Shown here piece after piece: positions 1-8,042 of a stretch of 36,408 nucleotides of DNA; the stretch's first letter is position 1; the number at the start of each line of letters is the position of its first letter. The translations under genes were made by a program, and so were the position numbers. The notes beneath the pieces are model-generated. The model worked only from the letters and a program-made list of their open reading frames with translations. It was not told where the DNA came from and did no database searches. The stretch lies in contig CBDVCD010000007.1 in NCBI GenBank assembly GCA_965372385.1, forward strand, positions 1 to 36,408, written 5' to 3'. The stretch comes from JASJBU01 sp965372385 (GTDB lineage: Bacteria; Pseudomonadota; Gammaproteobacteria; Chromatiales; Chromatiaceae).

Positions 1-211
1 CAAGAAGGCGCTAGATCACGATATTTTGAAGAACTTCTACAAAGAGTTCGAGATCGCCCCGGAGATGCCGATCCTCTCCCGCAATCTCTGCAAGGATCAA
101 CACAACTGTCGTTGGACACGCACCTATATCAAAAAACTTTTTCCTGATGGAGCAAAAACGGCCTGCCGCTATGCGGGCCTGCCTGCCCCGGTGGGTAGAA
201 GCTGCTTGTAG
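1..211 (+). CDS. DsrC/TusE/RspA-family sulfur carrier protein, C-terminal part (5' end outside window)
   Basis: The open frame enters from the left edge (reading from base 2) and ends at a TAG at 209-211, giving about 69 C-terminal residues. The sequence follows the DsrC/TusE C-terminal fold: an FYKEFEIAPEMPILSRNL helix, a KKLFPDG stretch matching the family's LFPxGP, then ACRYAGLPAP and a penultimate Cys (SCL end). DsrC proteins carry sulfur on two C-terminal Cys normally separated by ten residues. Here both are present (ACRY and SCL) but twelve residues separate them, through two extra residues (Arg-Ser) before the last Cys. Two more Cys lie upstream (NLCKDQHNCRW). DsrC relays persulfide or trisulfide sulfur in the cytoplasm; TusE, its tRNA-thiolation relative, keeps only the last Cys. 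A sulfur-oxidation paralogue is likely; the exact class cannot be fixed without the N-terminus. Confidence 0.8.
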   Translation, partial: KKALDHDILKNFYKEFEIAPEMPILSRNLCKDQHNCRWTRTYIKKLFPDGAKTACRYAGLPAPVGRSCL

Positions 212-243
212 CGCCGTCAACCCGAAGCATTCCCTGGGTTGGT

Positions 244-284
244 GTGCCGATATCCTTTCTCTCGATATTGGCACATCATTTTTC
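244..284 (+). terminator. Rho-independent terminator after the DsrC-like gene
   Basis: Arms at 244-254 and 264-274 form an 11-bp stem with one G.T wobble and a nine-base loop, followed by a T-rich stretch (ATCATTTTTC). It lies 32 bases after the DsrC-like stop codon and reads in the same direction. Confidence 0.7.
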
Positions 285-306
285 GCTGGGGTTGGAGCCC
301 TGATAG

Positions 307-741
307 TCATAGTGCTCCGTCAAGGTTCTCTCCGCGCTGCTTCTCCCACTTCGCTACTGGCGGATGGTAGATGATCTGTACGGTGGCGCCATCCGGATCG
401 TAACAGGAGAAACTGCGGGCACCATCCCGGTGGGTTCTGGGATCAGAACGCAGACGCACACCCTGCCCTTTGAGAAAATCAAACCACTGGTCGACCTCTT
501 CCGCCGTGGCGAGAAAAAAACCGATGTGGTCTAGCCGCTGACCCAGTTCATCCCGATCTCCCGCCGCAGCCTGGTGCAGGGCCAGATTATCGGGGCCGGA
601 GCTCAGGTAGAGGTTCTCCGCATCGGGCCGCCACTCCACCCGCATACCCAATAGCGCCACATAGAAATGCTCACAGGCCGTCAGGTCCCTGACATAGAGG
701 GCGACATGTCGCATCCCCAGGGTAGCACCCGGCCGCTTCAT
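307..741 (-). CDS. VOC-superfamily (glyoxalase/dioxygenase-like) protein
   Basis: A 144-residue protein of the vicinal-oxygen-chelate fold. The start MRHVALYVRDLTACEHFYV is the classic first beta-alpha unit. The second half carries RLDHIGFFL and ends with YDPDGATVQIIYHPP, where the Glu or Gln before the final strand is usually a metal ligand. Candidate metal ligands are the His in MRHVAL, the His in LDHIGF and the Gln in TVQIIY. Family members isomerise, cleave or bind small metabolites; the substrate cannot be read from sequence. The ATG at 741 is chosen because GAGGA lies seven bases upstream, although the frame stays open to 777. It is the last gene of a minus-strand group with the DUF885-like and OsmC-like genes, 146 bases after the former. 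Its ribosome-binding site lies in one arm of a 14-bp inverted repeat. Confidence 0.8.
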   Translation of the reverse strand: MKRPGATLGMRHVALYVRDLTACEHFYVALLGMRVEWRPDAENLYLSSGPDNLALHQAAAGDRDELGQRLDHIGFFLATAEEVDQWFDFLKGQGVRLRSDPRTHRDGARSFSCYDPDGATVQIIYHPPVAKWEKQRGENLDGAL

Positions 742-888
742 CCTAGAATCCTCGGTTGAACACCGTGTAGGGTGCACTTGTGGTGTAACATTGTTCTTTC
801 AACAGGTTAATAGCCCAATAGCTAATTAAGTTCATATTTTTACCATACGAAGGTACTGCTAATAGTGGTCAGCTGAGGATTCTAGGAT
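740..888. repeat. Spaced 14-bp perfect inverted repeat covering a ribosome-binding site
   Basis: ATCCTAGAATCCTC at 740-753 is the exact reverse complement of 875-888. The first arm contains the Shine-Dalgarno sequence and first bases of the VOC gene; the second touches the stop codon of the DUF885-like gene. The 121-base loop contains a GTAGGGTGCAC stretch. In a transcript running from the DUF885-like gene, the second arm could pair with and mask the VOC ribosome-binding site. Confidence 0.5.
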
Positions 889-2489
889 CATGTGAGCACC
901 TCGTCCGTGACCTGCTGCCAGACCTCTTCACCGAAGACCCGCTTCACCACCAATGGCAGTGAGACCGCACCATGGGCAAGCAGCTGGGAGTGAAACGCCT
1001 GCATACTGAGCTGGGGCTGCTTCTGCAACACGATCTGGCGGGTTGTATCCATCAGGGAGGCCCCGATCAACGCCATGAAGGCATCGGTGGGTCGGCGCGA
1101 AAGTGCGGTCAGACTCGACTCCGCCCAACCGGGCAGGTCCGAGAGGGCCTGAAGCCGTTCCAGGGCCTGCATGCTGCCGATCATACCCATATGAAACTCG
1201 AGATCCACCACCGCCTGCTCCGCCAGGGCCAGCCGGCGCTGTGAGAGCTGTAGCATATCCTCTTCCCTGAAATAACCCCGCTCCTCCAGGAGATAGCTCA
1301 TATAGTGCGCCCAGCCACGCTTAAACGCAGCGGAGAGATTGATCTGTCGAACCAGACTGTGGGCCTGGACCCCACCCGCCCAGGCCAGGAAATGGCGCCC
1401 GGCCCAACCGCCATAGAGAGAACGCAGTCGAATTGACGCCCGGCTCTCGCCACCTTCCAGCTGTTTCCCGTCCGGGATCAGGAAAACACCCCCCGTCTCA
1501 CTACGCAGATAACTGCCACATTCGCATTTGGTAAAACAGTGATCAGTCACGCAGAAATCAAGTGCCTGTTCCGGTGGTTGCAGCAGATGCTGCTCCTGAA
1601 CGAAACGCCTGAGCTGTTCAGCCTCGTCGTGATAGGCCTGTAACCGGACCGCACCAGAGAGCATGGTTTCATTGGCCATCTGTTCGCGAATACGTTCCAG
1701 CATCAGTCCCTGCTGCTCCACCCGCTGCTGGGTTTGTGCCTGAGTCAGCCTGGCCATCTGGAGCGCATCCTCTTGCGTCAGATCCAGTTGATGCCGGTGC
1801 TTTAACAAGCGGCTTGCCAGTTCCGGACCACACTCCGCGGTGCCGCCAGCCAGCGGGGCCAAATCCTTGATCAGATATTCGCGAAAATCCTCGATGGCCT
1901 TGATGGCCTTGTTGCTCAGCGCCTGTAAACGCCCCAGGTCCGAGCAACACTCGCGGGTCTGCGGCAGTTCACGCTCCAGCCTTCTAAGCCAGGGAACACC
2001 TGCCTCAGCGGTCTCCAGTGCATCCGCCAACCAGAGGGTAGAGACGATTTCCGGCAGCTCGGAAAGTTGCCCACGGGCGGATCTGAGATAGTCTGCAGTC
2101 CCCGCCAGCATCCCCTGCATGGCCTCACAGAACTTTTCCGGCTGTCTTACCACCAGTTCCTGCATTGCCCGCAAGGGGAGATACTTCGCTGGATCCCGGT
2201 GTCGCCAGTCACACTCAAGCAGGGTGCGGTGCTCGATCATTGCCGCGCCAAAGATCAGTTGCATGTCGAGCTGGCGGTCCGGATCAAGCGCCGTATAATC
2301 CAGCTCCTCAAGACTGACCAGCAGACTACTCAACCAAGAGGCCAAAGCCCCCACATCGTCATCCCCATCCGCGGCCAGCAAACCTTCATATCCGGAGACC
2401 CCAGCAAAGATGGCGGCGATGGGATGGTAACGGAACCAGACCTTGTAAAACTCGCAGATCAATTCGTCAAAGGCGGCCACTTCAGACAT
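888..2489 (-). CDS. DUF885-family protein with a degenerate active site
   Basis: A 533-residue, mostly alpha-helical protein. The C-terminal third is recognisably DUF885: a GGVFLIPDG region, the helix around AWAGGVQAHSL, FKRGWAHYMSYLL, then FHSQLLAHGAVSLPLVV near the end. Typical DUF885 proteins have HEAYPGHHL-like residues (a zinc-peptidase-type site) and EGW at the two central positions. Here the first reads AGGVQAHSL and the second KRGW, so the usual His-Glu pair and the following Glu are missing. Catalysis by the usual mechanism is therefore doubtful. The ATG at 2489 overlaps the end of the OsmC-like gene by eight bases, suggesting translational coupling; the frame is open further upstream, but that part lies inside the OsmC gene. 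No signal peptide is apparent, so it is probably cytoplasmic. Function unknown. Confidence 0.7.
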   Translation of the reverse strand: MSEVAAFDELICEFYKVWFRYHPIAAIFAGVSGYEGLLAADGDDDVGALASWLSSLLVSLEELDYTALDPDRQLDMQLIFGAAMIEHRTLLECDWRHRDPAKYLPLRAMQELVVRQPEKFCEAMQGMLAGTADYLRSARGQLSELPEIVSTLWLADALETAEAGVPWLRRLERELPQTRECCSDLGRLQALSNKAIKAIEDFREYLIKDLAPLAGGTAECGPELASRLLKHRHQLDLTQEDALQMARLTQAQTQQRVEQQGLMLERIREQMANETMLSGAVRLQAYHDEAEQLRRFVQEQHLLQPPEQALDFCVTDHCFTKCECGSYLRSETGGVFLIPDGKQLEGGESRASIRLRSLYGGWAGRHFLAWAGGVQAHSLVRQINLSAAFKRGWAHYMSYLLEERGYFREEDMLQLSQRRLALAEQAVVDLEFHMGMIGSMQALERLQALSDLPGWAESSLTALSRRPTDAFMALIGASLMDTTRQIVLQKQPQLSMQAFHSQLLAHGAVSLPLVVKRVFGEEVWQQVTDEVLT

Positions 2490-2898
2490 TATGAATCTCG
2501 TAGTCGTGGCTGATTTTGGCGGTCTTACCCAGCATGAGAGAGGCGGAACAATATTTCTCCGCACTGAGCGAGACCGCACGGGCGACATGTTTTTCACTCA
2601 GATCCTTACCGCTGACGATGAAATGGGCATGGATGCGGGTAAAGACCTTGGGATCTGAGTCGGCACGTTCCGCCTCCAGTTCCACCACACAATCGGTCAC
2701 CTGCTGACGCGACCGCTTCAGGATGTGCAGCACATCGAACTGGGTGCAGCCCCCCATCCCCAACAGGAGCATCTCCATCGGCCGCACCCCCAGGTTGCGG
2801 CCTCCATGCTCGGGGGGACCATCCATTACGACGGCATGGCCACTGCCCGCCTCGCCCAGCATAGTGGCCTCTTCGACCCACTTTATTCTTGCTTTCAT
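2482..2898 (-). CDS. OsmC/Ohr-family (YhfA-like) protein
   Basis: A 138-residue OsmC-family protein. The two signature Cys regions are visible: GMGGCTQFDVLHILKRSRQQ and SAEKYCSASLMLGKTAKI. OsmC/Ohr proteins use such Cys pairs to reduce organic hydroperoxides with thiols; the GGCTQFDV and KYCS wording is closer to the YhfA subgroup, whose substrate is not settled. The ATG at 2898 is chosen because GGAG sits eight bases upstream; the longer frame to 2946 adds a non-conserved leader. It is the first gene of the minus-strand group with the DUF885-like and VOC genes and is divergent from crp across a 210-base AT-rich spacer, where both promoters probably lie. Confidence 0.85.
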   Translation of the reverse strand: MKARIKWVEEATMLGEAGSGHAVVMDGPPEHGGRNLGVRPMEMLLLGMGGCTQFDVLHILKRSRQQVTDCVVELEAERADSDPKVFTRIHAHFIVSGKDLSEKHVARAVSLSAEKYCSASLMLGKTAKISHDYEIHNV

Positions 2899-3108
2899 GA
2901 AAAAACTCCAGGATTTACCAGCAGTTTGGGTATGGGAATGAGCCACCGTTCACCCGATACGCCATTAGATGTTTTTTTTTCCTTACAATAATATGTTACT
3001 TTGATCGCATTATATTTGCAGATTCGACAAGTCGGCAGGGATTGCTAAACTTACCCTGGATAATGAACACCCTCGTTTAGTAAGCTTTTACAGTTGAGTA
3101 GGAAGATC

Positions 3109-3762
3109 ATGACGATCATTAAACCGCCCCCACAGGAACCCGAGTATCTTCAGCGATTCCTCTCCTTTTGTCACCGCCGCCGTTACCCGAAGAATACCGA
3201 GATCATTCACATCGGTGACCCGTCGGATATTCTCTACTACCTCACGGAGGGATCGGTCGCTGTCTATATCGAAGATGATGACGGACGCGAGATCATCCTT
3301 ACCTACCTCAACAAAGGCGAGTTCATCGGTGAGATAGGTCTCTTCGTACCTGAACCCAAACGTAGCGTCATGGTGCGCACCCGCACCCCCTGTCAGATCG
3401 CCGAAATCAGCTACCAGCGTCTGGTACAGCTGTTCGACCACGACCTGAAGGAGCATACCAAAGACATCCTCTATGCGATCGGCGCCCAGCTCTCCCAGCG
3501 CCTGATACGTACCAGCACCAAAGTAGGCCACCTTGCCTTCTTCGATGTAACCGGCCGTATCGCCCGCACCCTGCTCGATCTCTGCAAGGAGCCAGATGCC
3601 ATGACCCACCCCGATGGCATGCAGATCCGCATCACCCGTCAGGAGATAGGCCGTATTGTAGGCTGCTCTCGGGAGATGGCGGGGCGGGTGCTGAAAAACC
3701 TCGAGGAGCAGGGCCTGGTCAGCGTCAGCGGCAAGACTATCGTAGTTTTCGGAACCCGTTAA
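3109..3762 (+). CDS. crp: CRP/Vfr-type cAMP-responsive transcription regulator
   Basis: A 217-residue protein collinear with E. coli CRP (209 residues) and Pseudomonas Vfr. The N-terminal half is a cyclic-nucleotide-binding beta barrel with the phosphate-binding stretch GEFIGEIGLF followed by RSVMVRTRT. RTSTKVG on the long C-helix corresponds to the CRP region where Thr-Ser contacts the adenine. The helix-turn-helix ITRQEIGRIVGCSREMAGRV is nearly identical to that of CRP, so it should recognise a TGTGA-N6-TCACA-like operator; the C-terminus GKTIVVFGTR also matches. The ATG at 3109 is preferred over an upstream TTG because AGGAAG precedes it at 3100-3105. The gene stands alone, divergent from the OsmC group and convergent with trpC. 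It is a global regulator of metabolism or virulence-type functions in relatives. Confidence 0.93.
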   Translation: MTIIKPPPQEPEYLQRFLSFCHRRRYPKNTEIIHIGDPSDILYYLTEGSVAVYIEDDDGREIILTYLNKGEFIGEIGLFVPEPKRSVMVRTRTPCQIAEISYQRLVQLFDHDLKEHTKDILYAIGAQLSQRLIRTSTKVGHLAFFDVTGRIARTLLDLCKEPDAMTHPDGMQIRITRQEIGRIVGCSREMAGRVLKNLEEQGLVSVSGKTIVVFGTR

Positions 3763-3769
3763 GCTAAGC

Positions 3770-3797
3770 AACCCCAAGTTACCTGTAACTTGGGGTT
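3770..3797. terminator. Strong hairpin between convergent crp and trpC
   Basis: A perfect 12-bp stem (arms 3770-3781 and 3786-3797, beginning AACCCCAAG) with a CCTG loop lies between the crp stop and the trpC stop. A T-tract is weak on either strand, so it may act as a bidirectional terminator or as a 3'-end stabilising hairpin. Confidence 0.65.
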
Positions 3798-3816
3798 GTA
3801 AACGGCACATCTTATT

Positions 3817-4617
3817 TCAGTCCGCAAACAACTCCGCCAGCTTCCTGCCGGGTTCGGTTGCCCGCATGAAGGCTTCACCCACGAGAAAGGCATTAATGCC
3901 ATGCCGGCGCATCAATGCCACATCACCCCGGGTGTGGATGCCGCTCTCGGTGACCAAAATACGCTCCTCTGGAATCTGCTCGAGCATCCGCAACGTTGTA
4001 TCCAGACTCACCTCGAAGGTGCGCAGGTTGCGGTTATTAATCCCGATCAATCGATTGCTGACCTCTAGCGCCCGCGCCAGCTCCACCTCATCATGCACCT
4101 CGATCAGTACATCCATATCGAGCTGATGCGCCAGATCGTTAAGCTCCCTGAGACGTAAATCCTCAAGGCAGGCAACGATCAGCAGGATGCAGTCCGCACC
4201 AATCACCCTGGCCTCGTAGACCTGATAGGGATCAACGATGAAATCCTTGCGGATCACTGGCAGCCTACAGGCAGCACGGGCCTGTTGCAGATAGGCATCG
4301 CCGCCCTGGAAGAAATCGATATCGGTCAGTACGGAAAGACAGGCCGCCCCGCCTTTTGCATAGCTCTGGGCAATCTCCGCCGGACGAAAATCCTCCCGCA
4401 ACACCCCTTTGCTGGGTGAAGCCTTTTTGATCTCGGCAATCACGCCTGCCTGCCCGGCAGCGATTTTTCTCGCAATCGCATCAGCAAACCCTCGCGTGGG
4501 CGCAACATCGGCCACCCCCTCCACCAGAAGATCGAGGGGAGTCTGGCAGGAGCGTTCGCTGATCTCCTCATGCTTACGCTGGACGATCTTCTTCAGGATA
4601 TCGGGAGTATCACGCAT
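3817..4617 (-). CDS. trpC: Indole-3-glycerol-phosphate synthase
   Basis: A 266-residue (beta/alpha)8-barrel enzyme of normal length for a monofunctional TrpC. It closes the indole ring: 1-(o-carboxyphenylamino)-1-deoxyribulose 5-phosphate to indoleglycerol phosphate, the fourth step of tryptophan synthesis. Visible signatures include VIAEIKKASPSKG (catalytic Glu and Lys, phosphate-contacting Ser), CRLPVIRKDFIVDPYQ (catalytic Lys), IGINNRNL and ILVTESGIHTRGD. Each matches the family closely. It is the last gene of the rpe-gph-trpEGDC run, 74 bases after trpD. No PRAI (TrpF) domain is fused, so trpF must be elsewhere. The ATG at 4617 gives the usual N-terminus (DILKKIVQRKHEEI), though its Shine-Dalgarno is weak. 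Confidence 0.95.
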   Translation of the reverse strand: MRDTPDILKKIVQRKHEEISERSCQTPLDLLVEGVADVAPTRGFADAIARKIAAGQAGVIAEIKKASPSKGVLREDFRPAEIAQSYAKGGAACLSVLTDIDFFQGGDAYLQQARAACRLPVIRKDFIVDPYQVYEARVIGADCILLIVACLEDLRLRELNDLAHQLDMDVLIEVHDEVELARALEVSNRLIGINNRNLRTFEVSLDTTLRMLEQIPEERILVTESGIHTRGDVALMRRHGINAFLVGEAFMRATEPGRKLAELFAD

Positions 4618-4691
4618 GCATGTCGGCTCGAATGTAAATCAATTTCCCTGTTGCGCCACCAGATCGATATTCACTGGAACACTCAACCCCG

Positions 4692-5714
4692 TTACTCAAA
4701 GCTCTGGGTCAATATGACCAGTTTATCCAAGCGATTACGCGCCTCGCCGCTGGCGATGGCACGCTCTGCCATCTCGATGCCAGTCTGCAGACTATGCGCA
4801 ATTCCAGCGGTGTAGATGGCGGCCCCGGCATTGAGCATCACAATATCCCGGGCCGGACCAGACTGATCCTCCAACACGCCACGGATGACCGCCAGGCTTT
4901 GCGCCGCGTCGTCTACCTTGAGCAGGTCGATAGGCGAGCGCCGGAGACCGAAATCCTCCGGTCGAATAGCGAATCGGCGGATCTGGCCATCCTTGAGTTC
5001 CGCCACATCGGTGGCGGCGCCACAGCTGATCTCGTCCAGGCCATCGCGGGAGTGGACCACCATGACATGGCGACTGCCAAGCCGCTGCAGCACCTCCGCA
5101 ATCGGCTCCAGCAGCTCCTCACTGAAGACCCCCAGCAATTGGTTGGGTACCCCGGCCGGATTGGTCAACGGCCCGAGCACATTGAAGATAGTGCGTACCG
5201 CCATCTCCTTACGTGGTCCGATGGCGTGCTTCATGGCACTGTGATGTCCAGGTGCGAACATAAAACCTACCCCCACCTCACGCACGCACCGTTCCACCTG
5301 TACTGGGGTGAGGTCGAGGCGAATCCCCGCTGCCTCCAGCACATCGGCACTGCCTGATTTACTGGATACTGAACGATTGCCATGCTTGGCCACATGACAG
5401 CCAGCGGCGGCGGCCACAAACATGCTGGCAGTGGATATATTGAAGGTACCGGATGAATCACCCCCGGTGCCAACGATATCGACCGGATTGGGCAGGTCGC
5501 CAATGGAGACACCGGAAGCCAGCTCACGCATCACCGCCGCGGCTGAGGCAATCTCCGTCACTGTCTCCCCCTTCATACGCAAGCCGATCAGGAAGCCACC
5601 GATCTGCGCCGGGGTGGCGCCACCGGTCATGATGGTGCGCATCACGCCGGTCATTTCATCGGCATCGAGATCGTGCTGAGACAGCACCTGGTTAATCGCC
5701 TGTTGCATCTGCAT
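4692..5714 (-). CDS. trpD: Anthranilate phosphoribosyltransferase
   Basis: A 340-residue enzyme of standard length. It transfers phosphoribose from PRPP to anthranilate, the second committed step of tryptophan synthesis. The PRPP-binding glycine loop VDIVGTGGDSSGTFNIST, KHGNRSVSSKSGSADVLEAA, the MFAPGHHSAM region, and GPLTNPA with the catalytic-domain arginines are all present. It is a stand-alone phosphoribosyltransferase rather than a fusion to the glutaminase, matching a separate trpG upstream. The first ATG (5714) has GAGGG seven bases upstream; a second ATG two codons later is less well placed. It is 83 bases after trpG and 74 before trpC, probably one transcript. Confidence 0.96.
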   Translation of the reverse strand: MQMQQAINQVLSQHDLDADEMTGVMRTIMTGGATPAQIGGFLIGLRMKGETVTEIASAAAVMRELASGVSIGDLPNPVDIVGTGGDSSGTFNISTASMFVAAAAGCHVAKHGNRSVSSKSGSADVLEAAGIRLDLTPVQVERCVREVGVGFMFAPGHHSAMKHAIGPRKEMAVRTIFNVLGPLTNPAGVPNQLLGVFSEELLEPIAEVLQRLGSRHVMVVHSRDGLDEISCGAATDVAELKDGQIRRFAIRPEDFGLRRSPIDLLKVDDAAQSLAVIRGVLEDQSGPARDIVMLNAGAAIYTAGIAHSLQTGIEMAERAIASGEARNRLDKLVILTQSFE

Positions 5715-5797
5715 GCTTAGCCCTCTTTTTTCAGCACCATATCCCAGCCAAGGGATGCGTGTTAATCACTCTGATGGCAAATATTGCTCATGTGTCA

Positions 5798-6373
5798 TCA
5801 CCCTTCGATGAAATTCCGCAGCAAATCGTGACCATGCTGGGTCAGGATCGACTCAGGGTGAAATTGCACCCCCTGCACCTTCAACTCCTTATGCCGCACA
5901 CCCATGATCTCGTCCACCGCTCCATCCCGTTCGGTCCAGGCCGTAACCTCCAGACAATCGGGCAGAGTGGAACGCTCGATTACCAACGAGTGGTAGCGGG
6001 TCGCCTCGAAGGGATTCTCCAGTCCGGAAAAGACGCCAGTATCACTATGGTAGATAGGTGACGTCTTGCCATGCATCACCTCGCGGGCATGCACAATCCG
6101 ACCGCCAAAGGCCTGACCGATGGACTGGTGGCCGAGACATACGCCCAATAGGGGGATGCGTCCGGTGAAATATTTGATGGCCTCCACCGAGATGCCCGCC
6201 TCATTGGGGGTACAGGGTCCCGGGGAAATGACGATCTGCTCCGGCTGCAGCGCTTCGATCTCCGCGAGGTCAATCTCATCGTTGCGATAGACCCGCACAT
6301 CGGCGCCCAGCTCGCCCAGATACTGCACCAGGTTGTAGGTGAAGGAGTCGTAGTTATCGATCATCAACAGCAT
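5798..6373 (-). CDS. trpG: Anthranilate synthase glutamine amidotransferase subunit
   Basis: A 191-residue class I glutamine amidotransferase that hydrolyses glutamine and channels ammonia to TrpE; in many gammaproteobacteria this subunit also serves p-aminobenzoate synthesis (PabA). It begins MLLMIDNYDSFTYNLVQYLG, has the nucleophile Cys in LLGVCLGHQSIGQAFGG, the oxyanion motif SPGPCTPNEAG, and the His-Glu pair in VQFHPESILTQHG. The ATG at 6373 lies two bases after the trpE stop, indicating tight translational coupling; the longer frame back to 6475 lies inside trpE. Length and all catalytic residues are normal. Confidence 0.96.
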   Translation of the reverse strand: MLLMIDNYDSFTYNLVQYLGELGADVRVYRNDEIDLAEIEALQPEQIVISPGPCTPNEAGISVEAIKYFTGRIPLLGVCLGHQSIGQAFGGRIVHAREVMHGKTSPIYHSDTGVFSGLENPFEATRYHSLVIERSTLPDCLEVTAWTERDGAVDEIMGVRHKELKVQGVQFHPESILTQHGHDLLRNFIEG

Positions 6374-6375
6374 GA

Positions 6376-7875
6376 CTACTCTCCTCCTTTCTCGCAGGGA
6401 TGGCGGTCGATGCCTGCCTCGGCCATGGCCACGGCGCGAAAGATGGCCCGCCCCTTGTTCATGGTCTCCTTCCACTCCAGCTCAGGAACCGAGTCGGCCA
6501 CCACACCAGCCCCCGCCTGGATATGCAGGGTCTGATCCTTGATGACCGCGGTACGGATAGCGATGGCGGTATCCATGTTGCCGTTCCAGGAGAGATAGCC
6601 CACCGCACCGGAGTAGACACCCCGTTTCACCGGCTCCAGTTCGTCGATGATCTCCATGGCACGAATCTTCGGCGCGCCACTTACGGTCCCCGCTGGGAAG
6701 GTCGCTCTCAGCACATCGATGGCGCTCATGCCATCCCGCAGTTCACCAATGACATTGGAGACGATATGCATGACATGGGAGTAGCGTTCCACGATCATCT
6801 TGTCGGTCAGCTCGACACTGCCCACTTTCGCCACCCGACCGGTGTCGTTGCGCCCCAGGTCGATGAGCATCAGATGCTCCGCCAGCTCTTTCGGATCGGC
6901 CAGCAGTTCCGCCTCCAGGGCTCTGTCCTCTTCGTCGTTATAACCACGGCGGCGGGTCCCGGCAATCGGTCGCACCGTCACCACCCCATCCTCGAGCCGG
7001 GTCAGGATCTCAGGCGAGGAACCGACCACATGGAAATCCCCGAGATTCAGGCAGTACATGTAAGGTGACGGATTCAATCCTCGCAACGCCCGGTAGAGAT
7101 CCAGCGGCGGGGCCCCAAACGGAATCGACAACCGCTGGGAGATCACCACCTGCATACAGTCGCCTTCCAGGATGTACTGTTTGACCCGCTCCACCGCCTG
7201 TTTGTAGCCCGCCTCGGTAAAGCCGGAGACGAAGTCCGCTTCATCCACCCGGCGGTTCGAGCTGTACATCCCACGGGGAACCACCTGTTTCATGGCCTGA
7301 ACCAGTTGGCGAATCCTCTTGTCGGCCAAATCCAGGGTACCGCCTGCCGTGGGGTCGACGTGAACCACCACATACATCCGACCAGTGAGATTGTCGAACA
7401 CCACCAGTTCATCGGAGACCATCAGCAGGATGTCCGGGGTATTCAGCTGGTCCGGGTTGGGACACTGCGCCAGCCGCGGCTCGATATAGCGGATAATGTC
7501 ATAGCCGAAATAACCCACCAGGCCGCCATGAAAGCGAGGCAGCCCATCCAGCTCGAAGGCCTTGTAACGCTGCTGAAACTGCTCGATCCACGCCAACGGA
7601 TCCTCCACCTGATGTGACTCGACCACCTGGCTATGGGTCACCACTTCAACCTGATGATCGCTGACTCTGACAAAGGTCTCGCAGGGCAGGCCGATAATGG
7701 AGTAACGGCCCCACTTCTCGCCACCATGAACCGATTCAAACAGGTAGGAATAGGGCTTGTTTGCCAGCTTCAGATAGACACTCAGGGGGGTCTCAAGGTC
7801 GGCAAGGACCTCGCAAATAACGGGTATGCGGTTAAAACCCTGGGCTGCCAGGGCATCGAATTCTTGGGGGTTCAT
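6376..7875 (-). CDS. trpE: Anthranilate synthase component I
   Basis: A 499-residue chorismate-utilising enzyme that makes anthranilate from chorismate with ammonia from TrpG. The N-terminal part has the tryptophan-feedback region (YLFESVHGGEKWGRYSIIG, close to the usual LLES...GRYS). The catalytic C-terminal half contains RPIAGTRRRG, DLGRNDTGRVAKVGSV, FPAGTVSGAPKIRAMEII, YSGAVGYLSWNGNMDTAIAI and the final IQAGAGVVADSVPE. All are diagnostic of TrpE. The ATG at 7875 is chosen for its GGAGAGG Shine-Dalgarno; an upstream GTG at 7887 is in frame but overlaps that site. It is followed two bases later by trpG. About 167 bases separate it from gph, and a promoter or leader for trp genes could lie there. 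Confidence 0.96.
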   Translation of the reverse strand: MNPQEFDALAAQGFNRIPVICEVLADLETPLSVYLKLANKPYSYLFESVHGGEKWGRYSIIGLPCETFVRVSDHQVEVVTHSQVVESHQVEDPLAWIEQFQQRYKAFELDGLPRFHGGLVGYFGYDIIRYIEPRLAQCPNPDQLNTPDILLMVSDELVVFDNLTGRMYVVVHVDPTAGGTLDLADKRIRQLVQAMKQVVPRGMYSSNRRVDEADFVSGFTEAGYKQAVERVKQYILEGDCMQVVISQRLSIPFGAPPLDLYRALRGLNPSPYMYCLNLGDFHVVGSSPEILTRLEDGVVTVRPIAGTRRRGYNDEEDRALEAELLADPKELAEHLMLIDLGRNDTGRVAKVGSVELTDKMIVERYSHVMHIVSNVIGELRDGMSAIDVLRATFPAGTVSGAPKIRAMEIIDELEPVKRGVYSGAVGYLSWNGNMDTAIAIRTAVIKDQTLHIQAGAGVVADSVPELEWKETMNKGRAIFRAVAMAEAGIDRHPCEKGGE

Positions 7876-7937
7876 GATCCTCTCCACGCAACAGACAAAT
7901 CGACAACAGACGGAATGGGTGAAATCACCAACGCCAT
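7872..7937 (-). other. Possible short leader ORF upstream of trpE (weak)
   Basis: A 21-codon ORF (ATG at 7937, one Trp codon near its end) terminates with a TGA overlapping the trpE ATG as ATGA. It could couple translation to trpE, but it has no clear Shine-Dalgarno, lacks tandem Trp codons, and no attenuator hairpin pair is evident. Recorded only as a candidate. Confidence 0.15.
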
Positions 7938-8042
7938 CGCGTGCCGATCTTCAATGCCTTGTTGGGTGAAAGCAGGTACATCGTTCTTAGTTCGTAGTAT
8001 TTAGGGCTATGCCCCTACGATAATCTAAAAACCCACCCTGGC

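Noticed and set aside
3088..3810. 240-codon minus-strand frame opposite crp
   Set aside because: crp on the other strand matches a known family end to end; the antisense frame is a shadow.
7872..7937. trp leader peptide with attenuator
   Set aside because: Only one Trp codon, no ribosome-binding site and no competing hairpins; kept only as a low-confidence feature, not as an attenuator.
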